NCBI RefSeq assembly: GCF_003670115.1
Contig: NZ_QQTY01000006.1
Span: 1 to 64,000, forward strand
DNA from: Natronorubrum halophilum
GTDB lineage: Archaea; Halobacteriota; Halobacteria; Halobacteriales; Natrialbaceae
Length of the DNA stretch: 64,000 bases
Reading direction: 5' to 3'
Shown here piece after piece: positions 1 through 8,656 of this stretch. Each line of letters starts with the position of its first letter. Position 1 is the first letter of the stretch. Both the position numbers and the translations under genes were made by a program. The notes beneath the pieces were generated by a model. That model was not told the DNA's origin, searched no databases, and worked only from the letters and a program-made list of their open reading frames with translations.

Positions 1-22
1 GACTTATAGCTGATTGAGCCTC

Positions 23-547
23 TCAAAAATCCTGTCCCCACTCTCGGAGGATATCCTCGACGTCGAGCGAGCGCGCGGCTCCCATCCGAATCATCGTGTG
101 CCAAAGGAACGCGAGCGTCACGTGCGGAAGTGACGCGTACTCGTACCGCTCGAGGTGGTCCAGAACCGCCTCAGCCTGCTCTTGGTCGAGCATCACCTCG
201 CGGACGCCCTCGCCCGGGCGGAGATCGGGCGATCGGACCTTCTCGTGCAAGTCCTGATCGACGCCGTCGATCGTGCCGAGGAACCGGACAAATACCCGGA
301 GGGTGTCCATCTGCGTCTTCAGAGTCGTCTTCTTCAGGTCGCCGTCGTTCCGTCGGCAGAGACGGTACTCGTGGAGCTTCCGCCCCGTGAGGTCGTTTAG
401 GTTGTCGATGTCGCGCTCGCCGCACCAGCGGACGAAGTGGCTCAGTCGTGCTCCGTGCGAGCGGATCGTCGATTCGGCCGCTTCGGCCTCGCGCTCGGCG
501 AGGTACAATTCAACTGCGGTTTTCGGGTCGATTGGTTCGAGGTTCAT
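23..547 (-). pseudogene. Truncated tyrosine recombinase (XerC/phage integrase type)
   Basis: The 174-residue product carries the N-terminal SAM-like core-binding domain of haloarchaeal integrases (acidic, with a run reading AESTIRSHGARLSHFVRWC) and the beginning of the catalytic domain (FLWHTMIRMGAARSLDVED). After that point the reading becomes ILREWGQDF and stops, so the catalytic Arg, His-x-x-Arg and Tyr boxes are absent. The Met at 547 is chosen because the family homology begins there (MNLEPIDP) and the upstream 21 codons look unrelated. Family members are usually about 330 to 400 residues. Breakage by deletion or IS activity is inferred; the window begins 22 bases beyond the stop, so the missing part cannot be sought. 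Confidence 0.7.
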
Positions 548-636
548 GGTTCGCTCAGTTGCGAACCACACGAGAACACGATCCTCGCACCCCGATCGGT
601 GAATCACCAATTATCTCGCCGTCTCGGGTGGACCCG

Positions 637-1734
637 TCAGAACTGGTCCATCAATTCTTCCGTCCGCTCTTTCCGAGCCTGTTGCTCGTGAATCACTTGG
701 ACGTTCTCGAGGTCGAAGTCGATCGTTTTCCCCGGCCCGGTGCCGTCGGTCGTCACTATCCCGCGATCGGCCAACGGCTTAATTCCCTTCTCGATGTTCG
801 TGTCCGACTTGATATCGATATCGCGGGCGATTTCCTCGCGCGGGACCGGACCACCGCGGCGGAGGATACTGGCGACGACCGCTCGCACATACCGCGGCGA
901 GCCTTCGTCTTTCGCTTCGTCGATCACCTCTTGCACGTACTCGTCGTCGACAAACGATTCGTAGTCGTCGGGGACATCGACCGTCGGCTGCGTGGCCTCC
1001 AGTTCATCGATTCGTTCTTGTGCGGCCTCGAACTTGCGCTTCCACTTCCCCGATTCGCCGTCGGTTCCGACGCCGAACGCATCCGCGAGTCGTTCGGTCG
1101 CCTCCCGTGCGGTCTCGAAGTCCTCGAGCGTCGGCCGGTCGGCGAGTTCCTCGCGGAGTGATTCTACCTCGCGTTCGAGATCAGCGATTCGGTCCTCGCG
1201 GGCTTCGAGGTCGCGTTCTAAGCGATTCTTTTCCTCGATGACCTCAGACACGGGCGCGGACGTATCAGCCTCCGTGTCGGCCCCGTGGTTCGACAGGGCA
1301 TCGGCCATTTGGGTGGCCGCCGCCGCGATATCGTCTTGGCTCTCGAGCTTCTGCTCCAGTTCGTCAATTCGGTTTTCACGGTCTTCGAGTTCCGCCTCGA
1401 GTTGTGCCACCCGGTCCTGTCGGCGCTGTTCTTGGGCGCTGATTTCCTCGAGTTCGGAAACCAGATTCTCGCCGACGGATTTTAGTTCCGGGCGGTCGAA
1501 ATCCTCGAGTCCGGGCGTCGCACCCGCGTCGAACGTGCGCTTCCGTCGGAATTGCACGCGGTCAACGCGGTCTGCTCCCCAGTCGGTTTGCACGAACGCT
1601 TCCCCATCGTTGAGATCGGCGACGCGCTCGCGGTACTCGCTGCCGAGCACGCGCCCGGCGACTTTCGTATCGTTATCCCACGTCAGTCGGTGCCAGACCA
1701 ACCAGTTCGCTTGCGTGATGAAATCCTTTTTCAC
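637..1734 (-). pseudogene. C-terminal fragment of a HerA-like plasmid ATPase
   Basis: The protein opens inside a conserved core (FITQANWLVWHRLTWDND, then VAGRVLGSEY and RKRTFDAGATPGL) that I recognise from the C-terminal end of haloarchaeal HerA/VirB4-related ATPases. It continues as a long coiled coil (about residues 85 to 250, rich in E, L and R) and ends with a winged-helix-like segment (residues 270 to 350, GGPVPREEIARDIDI). The Walker A half is missing, and only a GTG codon at 1734 is available as a start, so this is probably the tail of a larger gene cut at about 1735, next to the transposase remnant. It lies on the same strand as the integrase fragment, consistent with one decayed plasmid or provirus module. 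Confidence 0.6.
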
Positions 1735-1918
1735 ACAGTTTCGGAGGATAGGCTATTTTCTCGTGTTTTCCGGGCCAATCGTGGCTCGAATGGGCCACGT
1801 TAGTGAGGTCTCAGCTATACTTCTCGGATTGATCTCAGCAAGTGAGCGAAAACGCGTCAGAATTCGACGTCTCGTAGAGTGTCGCCACTCACGACGGGCG
1901 GCCCGAGTTGGGTAAAAG

Positions 1919-3015
1919 TTAATCCGGCGGTATCTGCGCTGAGCAAACCAATTCGACACACTCACCGGCTGTGAGAATCGGTGCGTAGTCTATCTCACAT
2001 CCGACACCCGTCTTCAACAAGAAATCGGTGAGCCGCCAGACGTTGTGGAGTAACACTGCGAAGACGAAAAAAAAAAGAGCCGCACGCGGTAATCCTTAGA
2101 AGAAGTCTTCGCAAGGAAGTCGTTCTTGATCGACTTGTACTCGTTCTCGATCTGCCAGCGACGGTTGTACCGGCGACAAAACGTCTCGGCCTCGTCTGGC
2201 CCGATTGAGAGATTCGTCGCAAAGACTGCTGTACCCTCTCCTTTCGTCGATGGGACGTACAGAAATTGCATCGCGTGCGATCCCCGTTTAGTATGAACGG
2301 TCGCAGATTCCACGGCTACGTTCTGCCAATCATCGTTCATTTTCTCGATAGCCGCCCGCTCGGAGCTGTACGTTCGCTTCGGAATGAGATAGTTCACGTC
2401 GAGATTCGACAACGTCTGGTAGACCGGCTTCGCGTCAAACTCGGAATCGCACAAGATCATTTCTATCGGAACGAGCTCCTGCGCGCGTCGAACAAGTCGT
2501 CGGACTACACTGTGAATTCGATTTGGTGGGTTTTCGTCCCATGCCGAGCTCTCCCGGACGGGTTCGACAGCCAATACAAGCGGGATATTCCACCCGACAA
2601 TCGAGAGCGTCGCAAATTTGAACGCTCGTTTGTCACTGTCTTTTGTTCCACTAACCATCCCCATTCCCTCGACGTCGCCGTAATACTGGAGCGTCGTGAT
2701 ATCGATGGCTACCGTAACGGGGCGACGGAACGTGACTTCCGACTGGATGACCGATAGCAGCCGGTCAGTCGCTTCTTGAAACCCGGATATCAGGTCTTCG
2801 GGGTCAAATTTTTTGACTGTCCGAAGGTGTGTGTCGCCATGAGGACCATATTCGGTCCCACGACGGAACTGGAACCGGGTTGCACCCTGCGAAGTTCCAC
2901 AACCAGCCATCCCGAGAAACGCCTGAAACTCGAGAAAGCGAGTGTCCTCGTAGGTCGCGTTCTGTGCGCGGCCAGAGTCGAACAATTCGAAGGTGTGATC
3001 GCGTGCGAGATGGGT
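1919..3015 (-). pseudogene. IS4-type (ISH8-like) transposase, frameshifted
   Basis: The frame reads a DDE transposase: AIDITT with the first Asp, LCDSEFDAKPV with the second, and a C-terminal YNRRWQIENEYKSIKNDF carrying the catalytic Glu. The frame is lost in a run of ten A (T on the coding strand) at about 2067 to 2077. Beyond the run the next frame resumes the family sequence (VFAVLLHNVWRLTDFLLK) to a stop at 1919. The N-terminus has no start codon, and recognisable homology begins near 3015 (RDHTFELFD). It is therefore a decayed or ribosomally frameshifted copy; terminal repeats were not found. Assignment to ISH8-like elements is from memory of the family. Confidence 0.75.
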
Positions 3016-3281
3016 CGTCCGAGAGATTTTGGCATCGGTAAACGTGGGACCGTTCTCAGGTTCGTCATCAATCTCATCAAGCGTCGGTTCGACTTCCTTC
3101 AGTGGACGCACCTCAGGTGCGTAGAAATCTCCTCTGTCGACTTCCCAGATGAGATCATGTGCGCCATCGGCGACGACAGGTGTTCGAAAACCTCGGGTTG
3201 GAACCGACCGGGCGTCTCTCGAGTGAGCGTCACGAAATAGTGCGACTCGTCGAGCGCGACGTCGGCCCGGTGACAGCGCAC
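3016..3281 (-). pseudogene. Fragment of an unrecognised acidic haloarchaeal protein
   Basis: Two reading frames join near 3180 into one plausible acidic product. The upstream frame reads RCHRADVALDESHYFVTLTRE and then PGRFQPEVFEH. The downstream frame reads VVADGAHDLIWEVDRGDFY and runs into the transposase remnant. No function is recognised. It may be host sequence interrupted by the insertion element, or the degraded N-terminus of the element's own gene. The frameshift and the absence of a stop before the transposase make a working gene unlikely. Confidence 0.35.
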
Positions 3282-3475
3282 GACGTCGTTTCCGAGTGAT
3301 TACTCGAGCGTCGGGCGACTGTCGAGACCGTCCACTCGGGGCGACCGGGTGGGGAGCGACCGCGAAACCGTTGGGTTCGGGGATAGAACATAGGCAACAG
3401 TCGGGACTCTGGAATCGTGAATCCACCGGCGAAAGTGAGCGGGGACCATGGTTCCCATCGTCCACGCTTGGCCGG

Positions 3476-3727
3476 TCACCACAGCCGGCCGTGTAAAGCG
3501 TCTCTATTCCGTGAAATATCGCTTCGGGCGTGAATCAGTGGGTGAAAGCCACACCATCCTTGTACCATAACCACTGCAGCGAACAGTACCAGCACAAGGA
3601 GCAAGCTGTTCGGTACGAACGCGAGTAGATCCCAGGAAGATACGCCTACTATGTCGTAGTATCCGATAGCGGTGACTAACACAGCAATTGCACCACTGAT
3701 TAGCCGATCGCGAAGAGTGCTGCTCAC
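3476..3727 (-). CDS. Small two-helix membrane protein, hypothetical
   Basis: The 83-residue product starts at GTG and has two hydrophobic stretches (about residues 10 to 25 and 34 to 55, the second rich in L and V) followed by a short basic tail, so a small integral membrane protein is plausible. The start overlaps the stop of a short upstream frame encoding a CxxC...CxxC-like zinc ribbon without a usable start codon. No family is recognised, and the spacing to the divergent conjugation module gives no functional hint. Confidence 0.35.
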   Translation of the reverse strand: MSSTLRDRLISGAIAVLVTAIGYYDIVGVSSWDLLAFVPNSLLLVLVLFAAVVMVQGWCGFHPLIHARSDISRNRDALHGRLW

Positions 3728-4002
3728 TGATAAAATTCGTGATCGACATCATCGAATGCACCGCAGCGAGAGCACTCTTTTCCGGACCCCACGAACGAGT
3801 CGTCAACCCAATTGTGTCCGGTCTTCCAGCAGAAAGGGCCGTTTCAGCGGGTTTATACTGGTATCTTAACCATTTTAAGTTAATTAATTTATGTTTTAAC
3901 CTCTCTAATAGCCAATCTCGATAGATAACTCTCAGTAGATGATAAATCATCAACCACCACCCATAATAGTAATTATTATGTAATACCAATAATGAGTATT
4001 CA

Positions 4003-4308
4003 GTGCTGACATTAGATCAGAGAATAATGCTGCGCAATACTGTTCACACACGAATTCTGGTCATATCTGCCAACGCAGTGTTACTCAGGTGGAGTAGCAA
4101 CACCATTGTCTCCAGATCTGTCCGAGACACACTGATTACACGATTGACCAGTTGCAAGAGCACCCCTCAGGACTGGGACGTACTGGTTACCGATGTGATT
4201 CATGGTACAAAGTACGATCTCGAGGGCCTGATTGAATCGCTGTCCAACGACGAGGACGACCAGCCACGGCTTCACGCACTACACCCAGAAATTGCCCCAT
4301 ATGAGTAA
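4003..4308 (+). CDS. Hypothetical protein leading the conjugation module
   Basis: A 101-residue frame starting at GTG ends eight bases inside the next gene (ATGAGTAA), which suggests translational coupling with the pilin-like gene. The product is mixed, with a basic N-terminal half and an acidic C-terminal end (SLSNDEDDQ). An ATG nine codons in (4027) is an alternative start. The region just upstream (about 3960 to 4000) is very AT-rich and is the likely promoter of the module. No domain is recognised. The evidence that it is real is the overlap and position. Confidence 0.45.
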   Translation: MLTLDQRIMLRNTVHTRILVISANAVLLRWSSNTIVSRSVRDTLITRLTSCKSTPQDWDVLVTDVIHGTKYDLEGLIESLSNDEDDQPRLHALHPEIAPYE

Positions 4309-4768
4309 TAGCCCCCATCACGATTCCGCCGAACAGTCTACCGAACGTCCTGATGAGCACTCCACGTTCTCGGAGCAATTCCGATCCCTGTTTGTCCGAA
4401 TGTCACCGAAGGTACTCTCGATCGCCATGTGGATGGCATTCCTCGTCATTATGACTGGCTCAGCGACTGCCCAGTCGGATGTGGGTGATGTCTACTGTGG
4501 GACTGGCGTCGAAACCGGGATCACCATTGTCTTCGGTGCGATTGCCGGACTCGGGCTCCCTGCAACGGGCTTCTACGTTTGCCGGGCAGGCCTCTCGTAC
4601 ATGCGTGCCGGAGGAAATCCCGAGAAGAAGAATACCGCCAAAGAGCGGCTGGTTATGTCGGGTATTGGGTTCGGAATCATCGTCCTCGCCCTTATCTCGC
4701 CCGAACTCATCGACAACGTCGGAAGCCAGATGGGATTCAACTTCTCCAGTTGTGTCAAGCCGTTCTAG
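4301..4768 (+). CDS. Pilin-like (VirB2/TrbC-type) small membrane protein
   Basis: The 155-residue product has a hydrophilic N-terminus and a signal-like hydrophobic segment ending in a plausible cleavage point (GSATAQS, about residue 65). Two further hydrophobic helices follow (ITIVFGAIAGLGLPATGFY and SGIGFGIIVLALISPELI), separated by a short basic loop. This three-helix hairpin layout, the small size and the position at the head of a VirB4/VirD4-containing operon fit the VirB2/TrbC pilin-like proteins of archaeal type IV secretion-like systems. Direct sequence similarity is weak, so the role is mostly inferred from context. The ATG at 4301 follows family hydropathy and overlaps the preceding stop. 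Confidence 0.6.
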   Translation: MSNSPHHDSAEQSTERPDEHSTFSEQFRSLFVRMSPKVLSIAMWMAFLVIMTGSATAQSDVGDVYCGTGVETGITIVFGAIAGLGLPATGFYVCRAGLSYMRAGGNPEKKNTAKERLVMSGIGFGIIVLALISPELIDNVGSQMGFNFSSCVKPF

Positions 4769-4810
4769 ATCCTAACACATCCGAACACGACCTCCCACAC
4801 CATATTGTCG

Positions 4811-6574
4811 ATGACCATGCTCCGGCCGGTGATCGTTGTCGTCCTCCTCGTTACGAGTAGTCTCGCCATTGGGCTGATGAACACTACAGCATCTGCCTCA
4901 CCAGAGACGAATTCGAGTACAGCGCTCCCCGTGGACGGCCCTGATTATGGTGTCAACGAGTCGCGATTTCAGCTGTTGTGGTCGGAAGATACAGATCAGG
5001 CGAACCTCTCGAGTGATGACCTAACAGAGAATGCGTCCTCGCCTGCGGAGTTCTCACAGCACCTCTCGCGATCGACGGACTACTTGTTCGACGACCCAAT
5101 CGAGGATGTCGAACGCTGGAATAGCGGTGACTTCGACGACTACGCCGCTGGTGATGAAGAGACATCGATCCACCCCGAGGCAGCAGCCCTTGAGAATAGA
5201 CGCTTCATCAAAGACGCATACAGTAGCATCTTTGCAGTCAATCCGTCGACGGTTCTCCAGTCGGGGAACGAGTCAACGACGTATATCGCGCCGGAGGGTG
5301 AGGTTCTCGCGATATCCGATTACCGAGTCGAAGTGCCAGACGACAGTGAGAGCGGACCAGTACGGGACGAATGGTCGCTCGAGGAGACCGATCTCGAGAG
5401 TGTCACCCTCGAGGCAGATGGTCTGAAACTCGATTCCAACGCAAGCCATCGGTCGTCCCTCGAGTACAGCAGTCTGTCAGGCGACCCAACGCTAGCAGTT
5501 GAAGCAGAGATCTCCGCTCAACTTCGTCAGAAGGAGCGGACGTGTGACGAGTATAATCAGAGCACGGACTCCTGTGAGGGTTCGTGGGAGACAGAAATCA
5601 ACCACCCTTCCGAACAGCTCACAGTAACTGACTCGGTCAACACTACCGTCAATCGAGTCGACACCGCCGATGGAAACCAGATGGCGTTCGAAGCCGATGA
5701 CAACCGCACCGGTGCTGTCGTTCACCCGGGTACCGTCTGGTCAGGGATCGATATCGACGACAACACACAGGTTCGCGGGAATTGGCGCTTCTATTCCGCA
5801 GGCGCAGACGGCTGGCACACGATGGTCTCACGCACCGAATCAGGCGCGACTCGAGCGAATTCCACCGTTCGTCCGGCGCAACTCTACGCGGTACCAATGC
5901 AGGCGGAACCAGACGTGGCGGGTGGCGCGGCCGATACTGTCGAACCACCACTCGAGATCGAAGCAACCTGGGGGAGTGAACATGAGGCCCCATCCCTCGG
6001 TGACGACATCGACGTTACGCCTGTCGATCAGTACGTAAATACGTCGTCCGTTGCACTGCAATCGGAATCCCTCGCAGCAGATTCGTTCGACACAGTGACC
6101 GTTCACGGAATCGTTCGTGGCCAGTCACAATCAGTCTCGCTCGAGAACGAAGGGACCGTTCGCGAAACGAATCTCAACCTGACCGTTCTCGAGGTCAATT
6201 CCTCGGGAGCGGTCGTCGAAGCAGTAGTTACGGAAAACGCGACTGGAGAACCGGTGACGACTGGGCGCGTGGAAGTCGGCAACCAGTCGGCTCCCCTCAA
6301 CGCCAGTGGGATGGCCCGCCTCCAACTTGAGGAGCGACCATCGCTCTTGGTCGATGGAACGTACGTTGCCGAGGATTGGTGGCGTGCGGAGACGATGTAC
6401 GCTACTGCAGAGGATCGGGCAAAGATCCCACCGAAGTATCCGAAGTTTGCTCAACTCGTCGAGTTAGCGCTCGTGACGCTGCTCTGGTTCCTGCCAGTTT
6501 CCTTGGCTGTCTACGGGTTTGACTGCCTGACAGACGGCACGTTTCTTGGACTTACAGATACCGATGACAGATAA
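4811..6574 (+). CDS. Large secreted, C-terminally anchored protein of the conjugation module
   Basis: The 587-residue product starts with a Sec-type signal peptide (hydrophobic IVVVLLVTSSLAIGL, then NTTASAS). It has a long acidic, Ser/Thr/Asn-rich extracellular region with many potential N-glycosylation sites, and one transmembrane helix near the C-terminus (LALVTLLWFLPVSLAVYGF) before a short acidic tail. Segments around residues 430 to 520 resemble a beta-sandwich repeat. A TTG at 4805 is an alternative start. The 11-base overlap with the next gene indicates an operon. A surface role in mating-pair contact is inferred from topology and location only; I recognise no named family. Confidence 0.6.
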   Translation: MTMLRPVIVVVLLVTSSLAIGLMNTTASASPETNSSTALPVDGPDYGVNESRFQLLWSEDTDQANLSSDDLTENASSPAEFSQHLSRSTDYLFDDPIEDVERWNSGDFDDYAAGDEETSIHPEAAALENRRFIKDAYSSIFAVNPSTVLQSGNESTTYIAPEGEVLAISDYRVEVPDDSESGPVRDEWSLEETDLESVTLEADGLKLDSNASHRSSLEYSSLSGDPTLAVEAEISAQLRQKERTCDEYNQSTDSCEGSWETEINHPSEQLTVTDSVNTTVNRVDTADGNQMAFEADDNRTGAVVHPGTVWSGIDIDDNTQVRGNWRFYSAGADGWHTMVSRTESGATRANSTVRPAQLYAVPMQAEPDVAGGAADTVEPPLEIEATWGSEHEAPSLGDDIDVTPVDQYVNTSSVALQSESLAADSFDTVTVHGIVRGQSQSVSLENEGTVRETNLNLTVLEVNSSGAVVEAVVTENATGEPVTTGRVEVGNQSAPLNASGMARLQLEERPSLLVDGTYVAEDWWRAETMYATAEDRAKIPPKYPKFAQLVELALVTLLWFLPVSLAVYGFDCLTDGTFLGLTDTDDR

Positions 6575-7439
6575 CAATCCAACTCACAAGAGTCGTATCG
6601 CTCGCCGATCAGTCCTTGCCACCATCGGACTCAGTACCGCCGTCCTCGCAGGTTGTACGTCGGATTCTCCCTCAAGTCCTTCAAATAATAGTTCGGCGGA
6701 TGGCTCTGGACTCGACACCGAAGACAGCGATATCTTCGCGAACGTCGAGATGAACGACGAGAATCTCGAGGTCGAAGTGACTGGAGAGAGTTCGGCCAAA
6801 TTCATCAACCTCGTCGATCCAGATGGCGAGTTATTCGATCAAGCCCGTCTCGAGGATGACGACACCGAAGCCTCATTCGATATCCTCGGCAGGTTTGAAG
6901 ACGATATCGACACTGGTGAGTATGAACTCGTCGCCCTCGAGAATCGTGAAGCCGATGAACCGGTTGACTCGACGACGATCACGCTCGATGCAGAGTGCAC
7001 AATCACCGACGTGCTCTGGGCGGCAGAGAATCCAGATATGGACTGGGAGAAGAATTCACCAGTCTGGGATGAATACGCGGCAGTTGTTATAGAGAACGTG
7101 GGGACGATTCCCTCCTTACTTACAGAACTTCAGTGGAAAGGCGCACCGGCCGCCAAGTTAGGTAGAGACGATACAGTCTCGTATCACCATGAGATACGCT
7201 TGCCGCCCGGAGAGACGACTGCCTATTCATTTGGTCAAATCTATCAGACAAGTGGTGCAGGAGGTTCACTGGACTGTAGCGAGTTAGGGACAGAACCGAT
7301 GACAGTGACAGCTGTCGTCCAAGTAGGATCAGATCCATCCTACACACAGCAAATCGAGTATGGTGGGGAACAATCGTGTGATCTTACTATCGTTGAGGAG
7401 GGCCCAGGTGAATCGCTATCTGATGGAGGTGACGATTAG
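6564..7439 (+). CDS. Tat-exported lipoprotein, unknown function
   Basis: The product starts MTDNNPTHKSRIARRSVL, with a twin-arginine motif, and continues through a hydrophobic core to AVLAGCTSDS, which contains a lipobox with Cys near residue 31. It is therefore likely exported folded by the Tat pathway and lipid-anchored outside the cell. The 260-residue mature part is very acidic and seems to contain two beta-rich domains (around residues 60 to 150 and 150 to 270) with three Cys that could form disulphides. The gene overlaps its upstream neighbour and abuts the next (TAG immediately followed by ATG), so it belongs to the conjugation operon. No specific activity is recognised. Confidence 0.65.
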   Translation: MTDNNPTHKSRIARRSVLATIGLSTAVLAGCTSDSPSSPSNNSSADGSGLDTEDSDIFANVEMNDENLEVEVTGESSAKFINLVDPDGELFDQARLEDDDTEASFDILGRFEDDIDTGEYELVALENREADEPVDSTTITLDAECTITDVLWAAENPDMDWEKNSPVWDEYAAVVIENVGTIPSLLTELQWKGAPAAKLGRDDTVSYHHEIRLPPGETTAYSFGQIYQTSGAGGSLDCSELGTEPMTVTAVVQVGSDPSYTQQIEYGGEQSCDLTIVEEGPGESLSDGGDD

Positions 7440-8651
7440 ATGGCATGGCTCCAAAACGAAGTTGAAAATGCGATTGAAAACGTTATTGAGAGGCTCACCG
7501 ACGCAATTCTTGGGCTAGTAAACGATATCTACGGAGCGCTCTTGGAGCCCATCGTCGGTGTTCCGGCGCCGGAATCTAACTCTCAGTATATCGTTGTTGG
7601 AACTCCAAGTGGAGAGCCATGGGCAAGTTTGTATCAGGATGTGTATCTGGCGTATATTATGCCCTTGGCGATTATGATGGTGATTATTTCGTTCTCGTTC
7701 ATCGGGCTCCGCGCAGGGTCGATGAGTGCGTATCGTCGGAAGCGACTCATGAGACGTCTCGGAATCGTGTTCATGGGAACGTTCGTTTGGTTCCCGTTAG
7801 TTTCGATCCCGTTGCAATTTGTCGACGCAATTGGGACAACGATCGCTCCAATAGAAGATATGTCCGCAGGTCTTGGCGGACTTATTCAAGCGACTCTTGG
7901 AGGGACGTTTGTAATCCTCGCGATGGTTGTCATCTCAAATTTCTTCTTAGTTGTTGCTGGATTCGTCGTTGCTCTCCGATGGATCGGAATATTCGTGCTA
8001 ACGGTCACTATGCCGCTTCTGGGGGTTATCTGGGCGCTTGAAGCCTGGCCATTCACACCAGCTGCGAACATGGCCCGTCGAGTAGCAGGGATTTATCCTG
8101 GCCTCATCCTTGCTGGAGTTCCAGCGGCGCTTCTCTTCCGGATTGGGTGGGAAGTCGGTGGTATTGAGACACTCGGCCAAAATGAACTTTTTTCGCTACT
8201 CATTGGATTGACGCTGATTCCCGCAGCGGTTATTGCGATGATCATGACCGTCTACTGGAGTAGCCCCGCCGTTCGAACGATCGCTCAGAAGAGCGTTACC
8301 GCCACAAATCCGGCATCGGCTGCTGCTGGTGCCAGTAAAGCAAAAGCCGCGTCTGGGAGTGCCGTACGCGGCGCTCGAAACGTTCATCGTGGCTACGCAA
8401 ACGGAAAATTCGGCCCGGTAACGAAAAGCGGTCAGACGAAACTCGGGAGTAGTAACTCGAAAGCGTACAAACTCGGTAAATCAGCGAACGCGACGAGGGC
8501 GCACGCCAGTCAGTACAACACACTGCGGAAATCGGATTCAGGACGAATACGCGACAAAGCCAAAGATGACGCCAAACGCGCTACACGGAAAACATCGGCC
8601 AAAGCTAAGCAAGGGCTCAGAAACACCAAAGAAAAGGTCTCGAGGTGGTGA
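7440..8651 (+). CDS. TrbL/VirB6-like polytopic membrane protein
   Basis: The 403-residue protein has an amphipathic N-terminus, about six hydrophobic helices between residues 70 and 285 (for example MPLAIMMVIISFSFIGL, FVILAMVVISNFFLVVAGF and LLIGLTLIPAAVIAMIMTV), and a long basic Ala/Lys/Ser/Arg-rich tail of roughly 110 residues. This topology resembles TrbL/VirB6 inner-membrane channel proteins. The tail is unusually positive for an otherwise acidic proteome and might contact DNA or the ATPase. It starts one base after the preceding stop and its end lies five bases before the next ATG, so all are likely cotranscribed. Confidence 0.65.
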   Translation: MAWLQNEVENAIENVIERLTDAILGLVNDIYGALLEPIVGVPAPESNSQYIVVGTPSGEPWASLYQDVYLAYIMPLAIMMVIISFSFIGLRAGSMSAYRRKRLMRRLGIVFMGTFVWFPLVSIPLQFVDAIGTTIAPIEDMSAGLGGLIQATLGGTFVILAMVVISNFFLVVAGFVVALRWIGIFVLTVTMPLLGVIWALEAWPFTPAANMARRVAGIYPGLILAGVPAALLFRIGWEVGGIETLGQNELFSLLIGLTLIPAAVIAMIMTVYWSSPAVRTIAQKSVTATNPASAAAGASKAKAASGSAVRGARNVHRGYANGKFGPVTKSGQTKLGSSNSKAYKLGKSANATRAHASQYNTLRKSDSGRIRDKAKDDAKRATRKTSAKAKQGLRNTKEKVSRW

Positions 8652-8656
8652 TCGAT

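Noticed and set aside
992-1915. Long plus-strand frame opposite the HerA-like ATPase tail
   Set aside because: The product is almost entirely Ser and Arg, the typical mirror of an acidic Glu/Asp-rich coding strand.
3728-3850. Minus-strand 39-codon zinc-ribbon-like frame (CWKTGHNWVDD, CSRCGAFD)
   Set aside because: It looks like a small zinc-binding phage-type protein and overlaps the next start, but no ATG, GTG or TTG lies in frame after the preceding stop, so it was not called as a gene.
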